Shown in pieces: positions 15,276 to 23,895 of a DNA stretch of 44,525 nucleotides. The stretch is from the IMG/VR virus record IMGVR_UViG_3300046007_005629, positions 1-44,525 of that record. One strand, 5' to 3'. A program made the translations under genes and the position numbers. The notes under the pieces are model-generated. The model searched no databases. It saw only the letters and a list, made by a program, of their open reading frames with translations, and was not told the DNA's origin. Source of the stretch: a virus. Each line of letters opens with the position of its first letter. Position 1 is the first letter of the stretch.

Positions 15276-18200
15276 TTAATTTATATCTGCGTCTCCTAAC
15301 CAATTTCCTACTCCTTGTGCTGTTCCGCCTCTAGGAGATAAACTATATGCTCTTCCCATTTTTTGTGGTCTATAATCTCCAATTACTGTTAGTGATATTG
15401 AAACTTCCATTATCATAGGAAGTTGTTTTCCCACCGTATCATTTTTATCATCAGCTTCTGCAATATCCCATGTCGCATCATCTGGTATTGTATATGACAA
15501 TGAAGTTATAAATCCAGGAGTTCTGTGAAATAAATCTCCTATTGTAAATCGCATCATAGGACCTGAAGGTTTTGATCCTCCAACTAAATCAGGCATTGTA
15601 TATGTAGATAAATAATTTAATTTTCTCCACATAGGAATCATTTCAGATCGAGTCGTTGCCGCTACTGTAAAATTAAATGATATACTTCGCTCGAATGAAG
15701 AATATAAATACGCACTATCTGGACGACCCATAATAGCTATTGCATCCCATCCTGGAGAAAATGAATCTGTAAATCCATTTAAAGTTGCTCTGAATGCCAT
15801 TATATTAGTTCCTGAAGTAGCATCTTCAAACCAAAATTTAACGAAATCTTTATAACCGTCTGGCATTGGGTCTCCTTTTCCGATATCTAATCCAGTAATC
15901 ATATCACCGTGAAATGTACCGTCTGAAGTTAATACTGTTCTATTATTTGCTTTTTTAAATGAGTAGTCAGTGCCTTTTTTAATAAATTTATTCGGCTCTG
16001 ATCTATCTCTTCCAACTTCGCCTGGTTTACCTAAACCAAATCCTGTTTTACTTTGAATATCATTATTTACATAATATTGAGAGTTAGGGTTTATTCCTAC
16101 AATTCCTTTTTGTACAGGAGTTAAATTAGGATTGTTCTTGTTAATATCATTTCTAAAATCATTAGGTATAGTTCTAGCTACTCCGTTTTGTTTAGGTATT
16201 TTATTGTATGCTAAAGTAATATAATCATTTATAGAATTATTAGGACTGTTTGGATAACTTGCAACTTTAGCTGCATTAGTTTCAATATATTTATCAGGAA
16301 TGGCATTGTTAGTATTTTTAGCTCCTGGAGTTACGTTATCTTTAGTAGCATTTGTAATAGTTGTTCTTAAACTATCTTTAGTTGTAGTGCCTTTTTTAAG
16401 AGTATCAACTTTTTCTACTGTATTTTTAGTATTATCTTTATCAGCATCAAAATCATGCTTAGTTGTTGCTCTTAAACTACCTGCATATTGTTTATCACTA
16501 TATCCTTTACGTTCTGCTAGCTCGTTCGATTCTTTAGATATTTTACCTGCCGATAATCTATCTTTTAATTGATATGGATTTGAATCCATATCATCGGTAG
16601 ATTTAGAATAAGCGGTTTTACCATATTCCTCAGCAGTTGGTTTTAATGAGGAAGGTAACTTATCAATATCTAATTTACCTTGTGGAGTTTGAGTACTAAC
16701 TGTATTTGAAGATTTATATACTGTCTTAGCTTCGTTAGTTGCATATTGTTTATCAAATGTATATAAAGTTTTCCAATTTTGTTTTAAAGCTTGAGAAACT
16801 GATTTATCATCTGTAAATGCAAATCTAGATATAGTTGTCGTACCAATACCATATACAGAATTTGGTCCTGCTAACCCAGATAGTATTTGTATTGGAGCTC
16901 CATTATGGCCAGATATTGATTTTAATTTAGCAACTGTTTTTTGTAAAACACTAGCAAATTTACCAACTTGCTTTTTTTCTTGTTTTCCAGGTTTTATAGC
17001 AGGAAGTAAATCTTTTCTAAGTTTTATTAATCTATTACCTTGAGGAGTTCCTAATTCATATGTTGTTATATTTTTATAGCTGTCTCCGTCATTTCTAGCT
17101 TTGATTACAGCTTCATAATTACCTGTAGCGTTTAATATAGGAATTCCATGACGGGTAAAGTGCAATCCAAATGCTGTTGTTGGCACAGATAACAATGAAG
17201 TAATTCCAGAGTGAATTCTAGAAGGTCTTCCTAATAAAGTTGGACCTGAAGATTCAACTTTTGGATTGGTTAATCCTAAACCTACTTGCTTAACTACCCA
17301 TAATAAACCTTTAGGAGATGCCATCCATTTTGCAATTCTAGCGGTATCTAATGCTGAACGTTCCACAGCAGTTGTCATACCACCTCTAATCAATCCATCA
17401 TCAAATGCTCCTGGAGAAGTTCTAAAGCCCCATCTTCTTCCTATAGATCTTACTACGAAAGGTTGCTTCATGTAAGTAGGATTATAAGACTCTTCTTGCA
17501 AATCGTATTTAGCATATTCAGCGTCTATTGCAGAAGGAGAGTTTTTCTCCATTCCTTTTGCATATAAAAGACTTTTATCTGATTGACCTTTTACAGACTT
17601 AATAGAATCGTTATATTTTCTTTTAGCTGAATATCCCGTATCTGAAAATTTCTTAGTAGCTATCGCTCCGTCTTTTAAATATTTAAACGGTGAACCCATT
17701 GACCCTAATTGATTATCTATCTTATACGTTCCAATCTCTAATACATTTTTATTAAATGTAGGTTTAACATCATTATGCTGAGTTGAAATAGAAGTAGTGG
17801 TAAATGCTGAAGCTTTTATAGAAGAATCTTTAGCTTTTACTACAGTATTAATAGGTATAATTTTAGACTCTTTACCTTTTAATTCAGGTTTAATAGGCAC
17901 AATATTTGAAGACTTACTTTTTACTTCAGTTTTTATAGGTGCTATATTTGAAGACTTACTTTTTACTTCAGTTTTTATAGGAGCTATTGTCGAATCTTTA
18001 GGTTTTAATATTGTTTGTATTGGACTAATTGCAGATACTTTATCTTTTACAATAGTTGAAATAGTTACAATATTTGATGTTTTATCTTTTAATGTCGTCG
18101 CTATAGGGTTTACAGGCGAAGGCTTTGGCTTAATAACACGTTCTACTTTGATATCATTGATATATCTTTGAGTAGGTGCATTATTAGGAGACTTTTTTTG

Positions 18201-18311
18201 AATGTCCATAGGCATTGAGCCAGGTAAATTACCCGGAGATTTCAATTTACCTTCTTGTGGGAAATCTGCTCGAAAATTCGCTAAATTAGATTTTAAGTCG
18301 ACTAATGCCAT
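15276..18311 (-). CDS. Large baseplate/tail-tube-cap protein (gp48/gp54-like C-terminus) with repeats
   Basis: 1011 residues. Only the last 250 or so resemble a known family: GFTDSFSPGWDAIAIMGRPD, then an SFNFTVAATTRSEM strand, FTIGDLFHRTPGFI and a closing ISLTVIGDYRP. This fits the tube-initiator or tube-cap proteins gp48/gp54 that join baseplate and tube. Residues 62-166 are about seven tandem 14-residue repeats (consensus K-x-S-x-I-x-P-I-x-T-x-x-K). A long Lys/Ser/Asn-rich, probably flexible middle follows, with a Gly-rich globular patch near 280-430. The size far exceeds T4 gp48 (364) and gp54 (320), so extra N-terminal material has been added. It lies just downstream of the tape measure gene, as gp48/54 do in T4. 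Confidence 0.78.
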   Translation of the reverse strand: MALVDLKSNLANFRADFPQEGKLKSPGNLPGSMPMDIQKKSPNNAPTQRYINDIKVERVIKPKPSPVNPIATTLKDKTSNIVTISTIVKDKVSAISPIQTILKPKDSTIAPIKTEVKSKSSNIAPIKTEVKSKSSNIVPIKPELKGKESKIIPINTVVKAKDSSIKASAFTTTSISTQHNDVKPTFNKNVLEIGTYKIDNQLGSMGSPFKYLKDGAIATKKFSDTGYSAKRKYNDSIKSVKGQSDKSLLYAKGMEKNSPSAIDAEYAKYDLQEESYNPTYMKQPFVVRSIGRRWGFRTSPGAFDDGLIRGGMTTAVERSALDTARIAKWMASPKGLLWVVKQVGLGLTNPKVESSGPTLLGRPSRIHSGITSLLSVPTTAFGLHFTRHGIPILNATGNYEAVIKARNDGDSYKNITTYELGTPQGNRLIKLRKDLLPAIKPGKQEKKQVGKFASVLQKTVAKLKSISGHNGAPIQILSGLAGPNSVYGIGTTTISRFAFTDDKSVSQALKQNWKTLYTFDKQYATNEAKTVYKSSNTVSTQTPQGKLDIDKLPSSLKPTAEEYGKTAYSKSTDDMDSNPYQLKDRLSAGKISKESNELAERKGYSDKQYAGSLRATTKHDFDADKDNTKNTVEKVDTLKKGTTTKDSLRTTITNATKDNVTPGAKNTNNAIPDKYIETNAAKVASYPNSPNNSINDYITLAYNKIPKQNGVARTIPNDFRNDINKNNPNLTPVQKGIVGINPNSQYYVNNDIQSKTGFGLGKPGEVGRDRSEPNKFIKKGTDYSFKKANNRTVLTSDGTFHGDMITGLDIGKGDPMPDGYKDFVKFWFEDATSGTNIMAFRATLNGFTDSFSPGWDAIAIMGRPDSAYLYSSFERSISFNFTVAATTRSEMIPMWRKLNYLSTYTMPDLVGGSKPSGPMMRFTIGDLFHRTPGFITSLSYTIPDDATWDIAEADDKNDTVGKQLPMIMEVSISLTVIGDYRPQKMGRAYSLSPRGGTAQGVGNWLGDADIN
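17814..18128 (-). repeat. Tandem 42-base repeats encoding 14-residue units
   Basis: About seven in-frame copies; the two central copies (starting at 17905 and 17947) are nearly identical, outer copies are diverged. Encodes units such as KSKSSNIAPIKTEV. The pattern indicates recent duplication by slippage or unequal recombination. Confidence 0.85.
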
Positions 18312-18322
18312 ATTTTAATATA

Positions 18323-21238
18323 TTAAAATGCTCCATGAGCACTATCCATTTTTGTATTATATGTTTTTCTTAAAGTAGTCTGTTTTTCAATTTCATCGAT
18401 TACTTTACCTCCTATATTAATAGATACTGGCTGAGAAGTCGCTGCTATTAATTGTTTTAATAAACTAGCTATTTCTGAATTGTCTTGAGCAGGAGCTGAA
18501 CCTCCTCCTATCATTGCAGAAACTCCTCCCATTAGTGAGGCAGCTAAGTCGCCTAATCCGCCCATACCAGAGTCGCTTGTCGAAGTTCCTCCATTGGCAC
18601 CTAAATCGGTTCCAGCTATTACAGAATCTTGTTTATCTAATTGATATGTACCTTTTGCACCTGATACTACTAAACCACCTGAAGGGTCTATTTGTGCATC
18701 TGAAACTTTAGTAGCTGTCGCTCCACCGGAAGTAGCTTCTTCTTCATCAGAGCCTCCTAACCAAGAAGGTAATAAATCAGTTAATGCTGAAGCTTTATCA
18801 GATACCCAATCAAACGCTGCGTTAAATGGAGCTGTAACTCCGTCTATTATCGAACTTCCTATACTTGCAATTCCGTCTACTATATTAAAACCTATGCCTT
18901 TGACCCCATCTGTTATCATTTGACCTAAATTATCTACATCAAATAAACCTCCAATGAAATCCATTACCATTCTAAATGGCCAAGATAAAGTATCAATTAT
19001 AGCGCCGCCTATAGATTTTAAAGCATCTACAATTCCGATATCTCCACTGAATACTCCTTTTATAAGTTCCCATCCTTTCATGAAAGGAGCTATTATTCCG
19101 TCTGTAATAGCAGGGGCAAATCCTGCGATTAAGTCCCATACTAACATAACCGGAGCATAGAAAAGCTTTAATATACCCGACCCGACATCTTTTAAACCTT
19201 CCATAATATCTCCACTAAAGATTTTACCTATTCCTTTAACTAAATCAATTACTCCTAATAATGGAGCAAATGCAAATTTAATTAATGGCATAATTGCTGG
19301 CATAATCCATGTTATAATATCTGTCAATGGATCTATTATTTCTGCAATCGGGCCTGCAACTTTACCAAATAGAGTAGTCAGTTTATCTGTTAAAGCATTT
19401 ATTTTATCTTGAGCAGATGCTTGTTGATTAGCAGTTTCTAACGCAGCTGCTTCTTCTGCACCGATTGCGCCTTGAGTTTCTAACTGCTTAATTTGTTCAG
19501 AAGTAAGATCTTTCATATCTTTAATCTTCTCACCTCCTAGAGCCTGACTATATTTTTCTAACTCTCCAGCTTTCATTAATTGATCAACTGTCAATCCTGC
19601 TGCATCAGCAATTGCTTTTTGTTGATATGGAGCCATTTGCAATAATTCGTCATAGCTACCTGCTTGTGCTACTACTTCAGCAGCTGCAGCTGCTGTATCT
19701 CCTTGTAAAGCTAATTGTCTAGCAGCATTCATATTCATATGCTTACCAGTTAACACATTAGCTTTCATTTCATTTTCAAGACTTGACTCAATGTCTAATA
19801 AATTTGCAGATACACCCGCAGTCTCTTCTAATGTCATTCCTATTTTTTTAGCTTGGATAGCTGCTTTGGTTAATGCTGCAACATTTCCTTTGTAGCTAGC
19901 TGTCGTTGCTTTAGATGCTTTTGCAATGTCGGCAGTAATTTCTTTAAAATTGACAGAATCTCCTGTCATTGCATTATACATTTTAGCAGTCCTCTGAATT
20001 TCCTGAGTCATTTGTGGCGCGGTTTTACCCATACCAGCTGCTGTTTGTTGAAATTCTGCAGCTTGCTCGCCTGTCATTCCATATTGTTTAGTAAGTAATA
20101 CTTGAGATTCTAACATCTCTTTACTTATCTGTCTGCTAGTACCTAATGCTTTATTTAAGTCTACAGAGGCAGCTGTCATTGTATGCACATTAGCTCCAAT
20201 AACTTTGGTGTCCATGGCAACATCTTCTAAATGATGATGCGTTTCTAAAGCTTCTTCTTTAGAAATTCCCATTTGTTTAGCGAACTCTGTAGCTTCAGCG
20301 TCTATTTCAAACGCTTTTTTAATTAACATTACAGCAGCTGCGATTGCTAATGCAACTGGAAGTAATGGACCCATTGCTGCTGAAGCACCTGCTGCTGATG
20401 TAGCTGCCGCACCTCCCGCGCCTTCGGCCATTTGCAATCCTTTTACCATTCCTTGCGCTCCGTCAGCAGCGCCCATCATACCTTCTGTTACTCCTCCAGT
20501 TGCGCCTTCAACACCGTTTAATGCATTTATCTGTGCATCATAACCATCTATTGCAGCTTGTGAAGCATTTTGTGCTTGCACAGTGCCTTTCATAAACACA
20601 TTTTCTAATGACTTACCTACTTTTGCTTCTAACTCTTCTTTTAGTTTATCAGTACCTAGAGCTTTTGATAAAAATGAACCTACTATAGGAATTTCTTTTA
20701 TTGAGTCATCTATTTTGTCGACAAACCCTAAAGACTCTGATACTGAATCTTTATATTTATCCTGAAATTTATTAAGCTTCATTTGAGACTCTAATAAAGT
20801 CTTTCTATGAGGTAATGCATCCGCTTCAAGTTTAAATACTTGTTTCTTTACATCAGCAGCTTTAATTGCAATTTTATAATCTTTTCTAGCTAATAATCCA
20901 GCTGCTTGATCATTTTTTAATGATTTAATTTTATCAGAAGCTAATTTATGTTGTAATCCTAAACGAGCAATTTCATTAGCATTAAGTTCCTTAGATACGT
21001 CAAAGATATCATCCTCAAGGTCTTTAATTTCCTTAAGAGTTCGTTTAATTTCTTGGTTTGTTTTATACCTTCCTTTATCTAACTCAGCTAATTCTTGTGA
21101 ACTTTTTCTAGATTCTTTCGCTGCTGTGGATTGTTCCTTTTTAATTTTAGCAAGGTCTTTGTCAACAGAAGCTGGCTTTGGAGCTGCCGACTTTGGAACT
21201 GCAGGCGATGGTGGAGTACTTGATTGCTTCTTAGCCAT
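18323..21238 (-). CDS. Tape measure protein (gp29-like)
   Basis: 971 residues. Sets tail length and occupies the tube lumen before DNA ejection. The N-terminal 200 residues are charged coiled coil. A Gly/Ala-rich hydrophobic stretch (about 265-310, including LLPVALAIAAAVMLI) is a likely membrane-active segment. The middle is a long helical region rich in Ala, Gln and Met. A second set of hydrophobic, Trp-containing amphipathic helices runs from about 640 to 830 (ITWIMPAIMPLIKFAFAPLL and similar). The C-terminus is Gly/Ser-rich then closes with a strand VSINIGGKVIDEIE. This size and layout, and the position between tail chaperone-like genes and the gp48/54-like gene, match tape measures. It starts 11 bases after the preceding small gene. 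Confidence 0.9.
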   Translation of the reverse strand: MAKKQSSTPPSPAVPKSAAPKPASVDKDLAKIKKEQSTAAKESRKSSQELAELDKGRYKTNQEIKRTLKEIKDLEDDIFDVSKELNANEIARLGLQHKLASDKIKSLKNDQAAGLLARKDYKIAIKAADVKKQVFKLEADALPHRKTLLESQMKLNKFQDKYKDSVSESLGFVDKIDDSIKEIPIVGSFLSKALGTDKLKEELEAKVGKSLENVFMKGTVQAQNASQAAIDGYDAQINALNGVEGATGGVTEGMMGAADGAQGMVKGLQMAEGAGGAAATSAAGASAAMGPLLPVALAIAAAVMLIKKAFEIDAEATEFAKQMGISKEEALETHHHLEDVAMDTKVIGANVHTMTAASVDLNKALGTSRQISKEMLESQVLLTKQYGMTGEQAAEFQQTAAGMGKTAPQMTQEIQRTAKMYNAMTGDSVNFKEITADIAKASKATTASYKGNVAALTKAAIQAKKIGMTLEETAGVSANLLDIESSLENEMKANVLTGKHMNMNAARQLALQGDTAAAAAEVVAQAGSYDELLQMAPYQQKAIADAAGLTVDQLMKAGELEKYSQALGGEKIKDMKDLTSEQIKQLETQGAIGAEEAAALETANQQASAQDKINALTDKLTTLFGKVAGPIAEIIDPLTDIITWIMPAIMPLIKFAFAPLLGVIDLVKGIGKIFSGDIMEGLKDVGSGILKLFYAPVMLVWDLIAGFAPAITDGIIAPFMKGWELIKGVFSGDIGIVDALKSIGGAIIDTLSWPFRMVMDFIGGLFDVDNLGQMITDGVKGIGFNIVDGIASIGSSIIDGVTAPFNAAFDWVSDKASALTDLLPSWLGGSDEEEATSGGATATKVSDAQIDPSGGLVVSGAKGTYQLDKQDSVIAGTDLGANGGTSTSDSGMGGLGDLAASLMGGVSAMIGGGSAPAQDNSEIASLLKQLIAATSQPVSINIGGKVIDEIEKQTTLRKTYNTKMDSAHGAF

Positions 21239-21249
21239 TGTATTTTAAA

Positions 21250-21666
21250 TTAAATAACTTTATATTTCTTAAGGATATCTTTATGTCTATCTCTAGTTTT
21301 TTGCATTACTTTAGTAATATCATCTCCCATTTTTACATCAATACCATCTTTCTGAAGTTCTTTAATTAATTTTTCATATTCAGATACTTTTTTCTTTAAT
21401 TGATCTGTAAGATTATTTAATGCTTGCGCTGATACTTTAATTTGTTGCTGCAACTCTTTATACTCTCCAGAATTTTTAAGGTATTCTGCTTGCTTTCTAA
21501 GTTTAGGTTCAACAAAAAGATTTAATAAAGATGCTAGTAAAGTTTCATGTAATTTACATTTACGTGAATGTGTAGCATCCATTAACTGAATATCTTCAGT
21601 AATTATTTCTAATTTTGTATATGCAACCTCTTCTTTGATAAGTTGCTTTAATTGAGTTAATTTCAT
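21250..21666 (-). CDS. Small protein with capsid-targeting-like leader
   Basis: 138 residues from the ATG at 21666. I prefer this start over an in-frame upstream one at 21732 because a terminator (21738-21759) and a promoter-like motif (21682-21696) lie just before it. The leader MKLTQLKQLIKEEVAYTKLE resembles those of the proteins at 10455, 23896 and 37577 and is followed by IITE-D, a possible but non-canonical gp21-type cleavage site. The rest is helical, with a Cys-x-Leu-His segment and a coiled-coil C-terminal half rich in Lys, Gln and Leu. No known family. First gene of the tape-measure/baseplate unit. Confidence 0.75.
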   Translation of the reverse strand: MKLTQLKQLIKEEVAYTKLEIITEDIQLMDATHSRKCKLHETLLASLLNLFVEPKLRKQAEYLKNSGEYKELQQQIKVSAQALNNLTDQLKKKVSEYEKLIKELQKDGIDVKMGDDITKVMQKTRDRHKDILKKYKVI

Positions 21667-21681
21667 TGTTGAATACTTTAA

Positions 21682-21696
21682 TTTATAATAAATATC
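21682..21696 (-). promoter_or_regulatory. Late-promoter-like motif for the tape-measure/baseplate unit
   Basis: The minus strand reads GATATTTATTATAAA, core about 22 bases upstream of the ATG at 21666 and downstream of the 21738-21759 hairpin. A full-length copy, also seen at 23781, 24774 and 33181. Confidence 0.55.
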
Positions 21697-21737
21697 AATT
21701 TGGTAAACAGTTGGTACCGAACATACACCCACAAAAA

Positions 21738-21759
21738 TAGGGCCGTTATCTTGGCCCTA
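21738..21759 (-). terminator. Hairpin terminator after the gp51-like frame
   Basis: A perfect 7-bp inverted repeat (TAGGGCC / GGCCCTA) with an 8-base loop, followed on the minus strand by TTTTTG. It overlaps the stop codon at 21746 of the gp51-like frame. Confidence 0.75.
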
Positions 21760-22054
21760 CTGATGGTCTATCTATTTTAGGTTTAGACGTATTTTTTGTA
21801 TTTCCTTTTTGTGCTTCTTTCTTTTTAAGCAAAGCTTCTTCAGTTTTTTTATAATAAAATTTACGAAGCCACACCGGCATATTATATAATTCGGTCCAAG
21901 TAAACCCATCGCCATAATAAACCATATCAAATAATTGAGTATGGATTACTGGTTTATCTTTAGGACTGAGGCCAAAAAAAGCTAGAATCAATACTGAATC
22001 CCATCGCCTCCTCTTCGTGGTCGCACTCTGTGCAATTGAAATAGCTAACTTCAA
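21746..22054 (-). CDS. gp51-like baseplate/tail chaperone frame, overlapping gp26-like gene
   Basis: The recognisable part runs from about 21980 to 21746: FFGLSPKD, LFDMVYYGDGFTW, LYNMPVWLRKFYYKK and a Lys-rich tail. A short protein with the Asn-Met-Pro-x-x-x-Arg-x-Phe-Tyr pattern follows gp26-like genes in other T4-like phages, where it is called gp51 or a hub assembly protein (recalled, not searched). It is in the +1 frame relative to the gp26-like gene, overlapping it by 95 bases. No ATG exists before the conserved segment; the frame opens at a TTG (22054). Expression may instead need a +1 shift on the run of seven T (21974-21980). The coordinates given are the maximal frame. Confidence 0.7.
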   Translation of the reverse strand: MKLAISIAQSATTKRRRWDSVLILAFFGLSPKDKPVIHTQLFDMVYYGDGFTWTELYNMPVWLRKFYYKKTEEALLKKKEAQKGNTKNTSKPKIDRPSVGPR

Positions 22055-22832
22055 ATTTTAAATCTGGAGAAATTTCTTTCATATAAGTTCTTAAAGCTCT
22101 AGAATCCATTGCAAATAACTCATTGTCTACAAAATCAACAACTGCTCGTCTGTCTGCGTTTCCGTCTACAGATACAATAATATTTTTCAATCTAGTTGTC
22201 AATTCTCTATCAACGCTTTGATTGTTTTTGTTAGCTTTTTTAGATGCTTCAATATCTTTTGATATCTTTTTATCATCCCCAATAGTTAATAATCTAAATT
22301 CAATTACTCGTTTAGTTTGAGGTAGTGTAAATTCAAATATTCCTGGGCTAGTTTGTACAGCATAATCTGGAATATTGTATTCCGGTAATTGAGTTAAATC
22401 TACTGTTACTTTATTTTCAGCACCACATTTTGGGCAAGTTACTACAATTGGATAATCTTTTCCATATCCTAAAATACGAGCCGCTACCATTATTGCATTT
22501 TTGTCGCCTATTACTAAATCTTCATATCTAACAGGAGATACAATCATTGACTGCATTAGCTTATCTAATACAATTCCTTGTTTAATTAAATTCTGTGAAG
22601 TAAGAATATCTTCTTCTCGAGCTGTCATGTATTTCATTTCTATAGTTCCTTCTCGCAAAGGGTTACCTTCAGGATATACTAATCCTTTAGATGGCAATGA
22701 AATTATTTCAGTTGGAAAATTAGAAGCTTTTACTTCTTGTCGAGCTAAATTTGTTAATGCTAAATCTTTTAATTGAGCATCAGTAAGTTCAGTGTTATTC
22801 GACTTTGGGTAGTTGTCATTAACTTGTGCCAT
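21960..22832 (-). CDS. gp26-like baseplate/tail assembly protein with zinc finger
   Basis: 290 residues. The N-terminal half carries EIISLPSKGLVYPEG, IEMKYMTAREEDIL and NLIKQG, the signature of the T4 gp26 baseplate family (PF12322 as I recall it). A zinc-finger-like pair is seen: CPKCG near 136-140 and CTECD near 266-270. The C-terminus ends in SSFFWPQS, where the DNA carries the T7 run shared with the gp51-like frame. In T4 gp26 and gp51 help assemble the hub; here the pair sits one small gene upstream of the tape measure, the place of the lambda G/GT tail chaperones. Own promoter-like motif at 22851-22865. Confidence 0.85.
   Translation of the reverse strand: MAQVNDNYPKSNNTELTDAQLKDLALTNLARQEVKASNFPTEIISLPSKGLVYPEGNPLREGTIEMKYMTAREEDILTSQNLIKQGIVLDKLMQSMIVSPVRYEDLVIGDKNAIMVAARILGYGKDYPIVVTCPKCGAENKVTVDLTQLPEYNIPDYAVQTSPGIFEFTLPQTKRVIEFRLLTIGDDKKISKDIEASKKANKNNQSVDRELTTRLKNIIVSVDGNADRRAVVDFVDNELFAMDSRALRTYMKEISPDLKFEVSYFNCTECDHEEEAMGFSIDSSFFWPQS
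21974..21980 (-). other. Candidate +1 frameshift site (run of seven T)
   Basis: On the minus strand the gp26-like frame reads TTT TTT TGG CCT CAG TCC TAA, while the next gene needs TTT TTT GGC. A +1 slip on the T run would fuse the two products a few codons before the gp26-like stop. Confidence 0.4.
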
Positions 22833-22850
22833 AACTAATATAAGTTTTTA

Positions 22851-22865
22851 TTTAATATAAATATG
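22851..22865 (-). promoter_or_regulatory. Late-promoter-like motif upstream of gp26-like gene
   Basis: Minus strand CATATTTATATTAAA, core about 25 bases before the ATG at 22832 in the 56-base gap after the preceding gene. Confidence 0.5.
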
Positions 22866-22888
22866 TAATCTTTAAATTTTTTGGTTTT

Positions 22889-23431
22889 TTAAAGGTTTCC
22901 TGCTTTTCCTGTAAAGTGAATATCAGCTTTATCTTCTAAACCTGATTTATTTAACCATTTGCCTAACTCTTCATCCATATTTGGTACAGGTTGAGTTTCA
23001 TTTCCTGGTTTAGATAGTTCAGGTACAATAACTTGATTGATAAACATAGCTTCTACTTTATCATCTAGTAATGTAGATACTTCTGGAGATAATTTAAGTG
23101 CATCCCAGAATGGACCTGTTAAGTTTTTAAACTCTGAAGATTTAGGATTTTTTAATCCGTCGTTAGACACAGATTTACCTATAGATAAAACAGCTTGAGC
23201 TACATCTTTAATATTTGATATGTTATCATAGGCTTCCAAAGCAGTTGTTATAATTGATAATCCTGGTATTAGCGATGCTCCCCATTTACCGCCAGTTTTT
23301 AATATTTTTGCTGCTTCAGCTTTGTTTTGCTTTCCTTTAATTGAATTTAATAATTTAGAAACTTCACCCCATGTAATTTGTTCCTCAGCTTCATTAAGTA
23401 CTTGCTCTGCTATAGGTTTAAGCTTGATCAT
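22889..23431 (-). CDS. Leader-bearing virion protein candidate with hydrophobic segment
   Basis: 180 residues from the ATG at 23431; a TTG five codons upstream (23446) is less likely. The leader MIKLKPIAEQVLNE is followed by Ala, a good match to the prohead protease site Leu-x-Glu before Ala. After it comes a basic helical region, a hydrophobic stretch (WGASLIPGLSIITTALEAY, about 52-70), and a conserved-looking PFWDALKLSPEVSTLLDDK block. No family I can name, though I recall similar segments in other T4-like phage proteins. It overlaps the end of the upstream leader-bearing gene by 14 bases (ATGATC...TAA), so the two are coupled. Probably packaged or virion-associated. Confidence 0.78.
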   Translation of the reverse strand: MIKLKPIAEQVLNEAEEQITWGEVSKLLNSIKGKQNKAEAAKILKTGGKWGASLIPGLSIITTALEAYDNISNIKDVAQAVLSIGKSVSNDGLKNPKSSEFKNLTGPFWDALKLSPEVSTLLDDKVEAMFINQVIVPELSKPGNETQPVPNMDEELGKWLNKSGLEDKADIHFTGKAGNL

Positions 23432-23771
23432 CTGTAGTCGTTGCAACTGGTTTTAACATTCCTTTAATCTTTCCTACTATTTGAGAAAATTCTTTTTCTG
23501 ACATTCCGAAGGCAATTGCAATAGCACCTACTAATGCGGCTCTTTGCGCTGGGTTCTTTAAAGATTTAGCAGCGTCTGGATCTTCAAGAATCTGTATTAA
23601 CTTAGGTCGTAGGCTCGAATCTACTGCCTTTACTGCTAGGTTCAAGTTGGTTATGATTCCTTTATCAGTGATTTTATTACCGTCCGGTCCGACAGGAATT
23701 ACATCAGCTTCATGAAGTTGCTTTTGTGGAGCAAATTCTTTTAAAAGTTGTTTGAATTTATCTGGTGTCAT
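23418..23771 (-). CDS. Small protein with capsid-targeting-like leader
   Basis: 117 residues. The N-terminus MTPDKFKQLLKEFAPQKQLH ends in Leu-His-Glu before Ala, fitting the gp21-type cleavage rule. The predicted mature part begins ADVIPVGPDGN and is a helical domain of about 95 residues with an Ala/Gly-rich hydrophobic stretch (AALVGAIAIAFGMSEKEF). No known family. Promoter-like motif at 23781-23795 and a strong terminator immediately upstream, so it starts a transcription unit shared with the next, overlapping gene. Confidence 0.78.
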   Translation of the reverse strand: MTPDKFKQLLKEFAPQKQLHEADVIPVGPDGNKITDKGIITNLNLAVKAVDSSLRPKLIQILEDPDAAKSLKNPAQRAALVGAIAIAFGMSEKEFSQIVGKIKGMLKPVATTTDDQA

Positions 23772-23780
23772 TGTATTTAA

Positions 23781-23795
23781 TTTATAATAAATATC
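23781..23795 (-). promoter_or_regulatory. Late-promoter-like motif after a terminator
   Basis: Minus strand GATATTTATTATAAA, core 16-23 bases before the ATG at 23771, and 11 bases after the stem of the terminator at 23807-23830. A clean terminator-promoter junction. Confidence 0.6.
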
Positions 23796-23806
23796 TAATC
23801 ATGAAA

Positions 23807-23830
23807 AAAGCCCCTATTTCTAGAGGCTTT
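23807..23830 (-). terminator. Rho-independent terminator after the 104-aa gene
   Basis: A 10-bp stem with one mismatch (AAAGCCCCTA / TAGAGGCTTT), a 4-base loop and six T on the minus strand directly after the stem. The clearest terminator in the window. Confidence 0.85.
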
Positions 23831-23895
23831 AGTTCGTTTCTATATATAAAGATAAGTATAATTTTTCAATCTACCAAATCTTTTTAAGATATATT

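Noticed and set aside
17797-18171. Plus-strand frame of 124 codons with a repeated pattern
   Set aside because: It is the mirror of the 14-residue repeats of the minus-strand baseplate gene; period and boundaries coincide.
21667-21732. Upstream start adding 22 residues to the 138-residue leader-bearing protein
   Set aside because: It would run through the promoter-like motif and lose the leader at the N-terminus; the ATG at 21666 matches sister proteins.
23432-23446. TTG start five codons upstream for the 180-residue leader-bearing protein
   Set aside because: The ATG at 23431 gives a leader like those of sister proteins (MIKLKPIAEQVLNE).
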